DNA of 8,794 bases from Endomicrobium sp. (GTDB lineage Bacteria; Elusimicrobiota; Endomicrobiia; Endomicrobiales; Endomicrobiaceae), in assembly GCA_031255375.1 (NCBI GenBank), contig JAIRSP010000044.1, positions 1-8,794 of the forward strand, written 5' to 3'. Below are positions 6,572 through 8,794 of this stretch, piece by piece (the first letter of the stretch is position 1; each line of letters opens with the position of its first letter). The notes beneath the pieces are model-generated. The model did not search any database. It saw nothing but the letters and a program-made list of their open reading frames with translations, and was not told where the DNA came from. A program made the position numbers and the translations under genes.

Positions 6572-7801
6572 ATGAATGGTAATATAAATATAATTGTTGA
6601 TAAATGCGTTGGATGTAAATTGTGTAAAGACAAATGTATTTTTGGTGCAATTCGCATGTCCAATATATCAGATCGTAATAAAAATGGATTTAATTTTCCA
6701 ATTTTGGATTTAAATAAATGTACATGTTGTGGACTATGTGTTCGTAGCTGTAAATTTAATGCAATTGAACAAGAAAAAAATGAATCACAAGTTGAAATTG
6801 ACAAAAATTCATATAATGGAATCATGGTATATGCAGAACAAAAACATGGAGAAATATCTGATGTTGTGTATGAGCTTTTGAATGAAGGTAAAAGACTTTC
6901 TAAAAAACTTGGGACGTTTTTAAGTGTTGCACTAATAGGTAGTAATATTAGGCAAAAATCTTACGAATTAATAAATAGTGGAGCAGACGTAGTTTATGTA
7001 TGTAATGATCAAATTTTTTATGAATTTCAAGACGATCCATATACTGATATGCTGGTTAGAATTATAAAAAAAGAAAAACCAGAAATTGTCTTGATAGGCG
7101 CGACAGATATAGGACGTTCATTTGCATCAAGAGTTGCAGTAAGGCTTAAGACCGGTCTTACGGCTGATTGTGTTTCATTAGAAATTGACAATATAACAAG
7201 AAATCTTCATCAAACAAGACCGGCATTTAGCGGAAATATTATGGCAACTATTTTAACACCAAAACATAGACCGCAAATTGTTACTGTTAGGAATAAAATT
7301 TTTAAAAAAGCAAATATAGAAATAAATAAAAAGGGTAGAATTATTGATTATAAGATTGATGCGAAAACCCTGTTGAATAGAACAGAATTTTTAGGATCTA
7401 CAGTAAAAGCGAATGTTGTTAATCTTAGTAGTGCTGATGTTGTTGTTTCTGGTGGCAGAGGACTAGGTAAACAAAAGGGCATTGAACTTATTAAGGAACT
7501 TGCAGATTCTCTAGGTGGTGTGATAGCTGTTTCGAGAGCAGTTGTTGATTCTGGATGGATATCAGAGGAATATCAAATAGGGCAAACCGGTAAAATAATC
7601 TCTCCAAAAATTTACATAGCCTGTGGAATTTCCGGACAAATTCAACATATGATAGGCATAGACTCATCTAGTATTATTATTGCAATAAATAAAGATGAGA
7701 CATGTCCAATTATGCAGATTGCATCATATGCTTTAGAGGGCGATTTATACGAAATTATTCCAAATATGATAAATGAAATAAAACTATTCAAATCTTCTTA
7801 A
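6572..7801 (+). CDS. etfA: Electron transfer flavoprotein, alpha subunit, with N-terminal two-[4Fe-4S] ferredoxin domain
   Basis: This is the large ETF subunit, carrying FAD and docking to the acyl-CoA dehydrogenase. Ordinary EtfA has about 310-330 residues; this one has 409 because of an N-terminal ferredoxin-like domain. Residues 12, 15, 18 and 22 form one CX2CX2CX3C motif and residues 50, 53, 56 and 60 a second, enough for two [4Fe-4S] clusters. The EtfA core starts near residue 83 (GIMVYAEQ). The C-terminal FAD domain shows SGGRGLG (293-299), SRAVVDSGWI (321-330), QIGQTGKIISPKIYIACGIS (335-354), GQIQHMIG (355-362) and INKDETCPI (372-380). Fused clusters like these occur in CarE of caffeyl-CoA reductase and in some lactate dehydrogenase ETFs. 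They probably relay electrons to soluble ferredoxin. Gene order dehydrogenase-etfB-etfA supports one complex. Confidence 0.94.
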   Translation: MNGNINIIVDKCVGCKLCKDKCIFGAIRMSNISDRNKNGFNFPILDLNKCTCCGLCVRSCKFNAIEQEKNESQVEIDKNSYNGIMVYAEQKHGEISDVVYELLNEGKRLSKKLGTFLSVALIGSNIRQKSYELINSGADVVYVCNDQIFYEFQDDPYTDMLVRIIKKEKPEIVLIGATDIGRSFASRVAVRLKTGLTADCVSLEIDNITRNLHQTRPAFSGNIMATILTPKHRPQIVTVRNKIFKKANIEINKKGRIIDYKIDAKTLLNRTEFLGSTVKANVVNLSSADVVVSGGRGLGKQKGIELIKELADSLGGVIAVSRAVVDSGWISEEYQIGQTGKIISPKIYIACGISGQIQHMIGIDSSSIIIAINKDETCPIMQIASYALEGDLYEIIPNMINEIKLFKSS

Positions 7802-7959
7802 TATTTTATATATAAATATATTATTAATGTTCTTAAAATTGTATTTAATTATTTGCATTGTAAATATTTCTAGTTTTTTAATATTATTGTAAATTAAAAT
7901 TTAAAGATGTTTTGTTGATTTTTTATATGATTAAAAGATTTTTATAAAGGCATTATTAA
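7802..7959. other. AT-only spacer between etfA and the epimerase gene
   Basis: This 158-nt stretch is almost entirely A and T and has no plausible coding content. Just after etfA, ATATTT (7801-7806) and AAATAT (7814-7819) could form a very weak hairpin, but it has no G-C pairs and no U tract, so an intrinsic terminator is not supported. A TATGAT (7926-7931) resembles a -10 box without a matching -35. The AAAGG (7946-7950) is the likely ribosome binding site of the next gene. The gap is the longest in the window and probably separates two transcription units. Confidence 0.4.
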
Positions 7960-8794
7960 ATGTTAAAAATTTTAGTTACAGGGGCAAATGGTTTTGTTGG
8001 TAGTCATATTGTTGATGAATTATATAAAAACAAGCATCACATTTTGTGTCCTTTAAGAAAAACTGCAAATTTAAAATGGATAAGTAATTTGCCGGTTAAT
8101 TTTATCTACGGAGATCTTAATGATGATAGTTTTTTAAAAAAAATAATTGTTAATATTGATATCATTGTTCATTGCGCTGGAAGTGTTCGTGCAATTACTA
8201 AAAATGAGTATTTTTCGGTAAATGTTGGAATTACGAAAAAAATATGCGAAACAATTTTGAAGATGAATTATCATAAATTAAAAAAAATTATATTTATTTC
8301 TTCACAAGCAGCAATGGGTCCTTCAATATCGTTTAATTCTATTAGAAAAGCTACGGACATAGAGAGTCCAATTTCTGACTATGGATTAAGTAAGCTTTTA
8401 GCAGAGCACGAAATAAAAAAAAAATTATATGGTAAAATACCATACACTATATTAAGACCTGCAGCAATCTATGGACCAAGGGATAGTGATATATTTATAT
8501 TTTTTAAATTAATAAATAAACATTTAAAACTTGTTACTTTTACAAAAAAAATGTTGCAACTTGTGTATGTGAAAGACGTTGTAAATTCTGTTGATGATTG
8601 TATACAAAATAAAAAAACTGATAACAATTGTTATTATATTGCAAATAGTGCAATGTATTCTTGGGGTGATGTAGGCAGAATCATATCTACTTCAGTAAAT
8701 TTAAAAACGATTCCTATTGTTATCCCTGATTTTGTTTTTAAATTTATCGGTATGACATCTGAGTTTTTATCACTTTTTACAAAAAAAAAAAAAA
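7960..8794 (+). CDS. NAD-dependent epimerase/dehydratase family protein (extended SDR), 3' truncated
   Basis: The reading frame opens at ATG 7960 and is still open at the window end, giving 278 residues without a stop. It is an extended short-chain dehydrogenase. The Rossmann motif TGANGFVGSH is at 7-16, Asp and Asn in GDLND (51-55) follow the usual layout, HCAGSV is at 71-76, the active-site serine region FISSQAAMGPS is at 112-122, the catalytic Tyr141 and Lys145 lie in YGLSK, and LRPAAIYGPRD (165-175) is the typical substrate-side motif. Full-length relatives are about 320-340 residues, so some 40-60 residues are probably missing. The hydrophobic stretch near 250-273 is common in the 3-beta-hydroxysteroid dehydrogenase/flavonol reductase-like branch. 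The substrate cannot be named; a nucleotide sugar or a lipid-linked keto or hydroxy compound are both possible. The ribosome binding site AAAGG is 9 nt before the ATG. Confidence 0.87.
   Translation, partial: MLKILVTGANGFVGSHIVDELYKNKHHILCPLRKTANLKWISNLPVNFIYGDLNDDSFLKKIIVNIDIIVHCAGSVRAITKNEYFSVNVGITKKICETILKMNYHKLKKIIFISSQAAMGPSISFNSIRKATDIESPISDYGLSKLLAEHEIKKKLYGKIPYTILRPAAIYGPRDSDIFIFFKLINKHLKLVTFTKKMLQLVYVKDVVNSVDDCIQNKKTDNNCYYIANSAMYSWGDVGRIISTSVNLKTIPIVIPDFVFKFIGMTSEFLSLFTKKKK
8781..8794 (+). repeat. Run of 14 A at the window end
   Basis: Fourteen consecutive A residues end the sequence, in frame as lysine codons of the truncated epimerase gene. It is the longest homopolymer noticed here. 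It may continue past the window, may be where an assembly stopped, or may have an uncertain length. Confidence 0.9.

Noticed and set aside
7801..7819. A/T-only inverted repeat after etfA as a terminator
   Set aside because: The six-pair arms contain no G-C pairs, there is no T tract after them, and such repeats are expected by chance in this composition.
1..8794. CRISPR array, tRNA, rRNA, insertion sequence or phage gene
   Set aside because: No regularly spaced repeats, cloverleaf-like sequence, transposase motifs or terminal inverted repeats were seen while reading both strands.

Overview
The window is AT-rich bacterial DNA, about 70% A+T by eye. Every gene I can support lies on the + strand. 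It reads as a fatty acid biosynthesis cluster followed by an electron-transfer flavoprotein/acyl-CoA dehydrogenase cassette. A separate, truncated sugar-epimerase-like gene runs off the right edge. No tRNA, rRNA, CRISPR array, transposon or phage gene was seen. Codon use is uniformly AT-biased, with nothing that looks foreign. The organism is probably an anaerobic, fermentative, low-GC bacterium. Elusimicrobiota/Endomicrobium-like or Clostridia-like lineages would fit, but this is inference from composition and gene content only; no taxonomic marker is present.

Region 1 (4-4325) holds fabH, fabD, fabG, acpP and fabF. These are the type II (dissociated) fatty acid synthase genes for initiation (KAS III), malonyl loading, keto reduction, the acyl carrier and chain elongation. 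All have intact catalytic residues. fabD and fabG overlap by 11 nt, and the other gaps are 34 to 75 nt. acpP has the strongest ribosome binding site and a probable promoter of its own. The cluster contains no dehydratase (fabZ/fabA) and no enoyl-ACP reductase (fabI/fabK/fabL/fabV).

Region 2 (4326-7801) holds an acyl-CoA dehydrogenase, etfB and etfA in that order, the order expected for Bcd-EtfBA or CarCDE-type reductase complexes. EtfB carries the DGDTAQVGP motif typical of the anaerobe/bifurcating class. EtfA has an N-terminal extension with two complete CX2CX2CX3C [4Fe-4S] motifs. Together these suggest a flavin-based electron-bifurcating enoyl-CoA reductase that couples NADH oxidation to reduction of an enoyl thioester and of ferredoxin. 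Its position right after a fab cluster that lacks an enoyl reductase is the most interesting feature of the window.

Region 3 (7802-8794) is a 158-nt, nearly pure A/T spacer followed by the first 278 codons of an extended short-chain dehydrogenase (NAD-dependent epimerase/dehydratase type). This gene is cut by the window end inside a run of 14 A. The starts of the acyl-CoA dehydrogenase and etfA genes were moved inward from upstream TTG codons to ATG codons that have good Shine-Dalgarno sequences.
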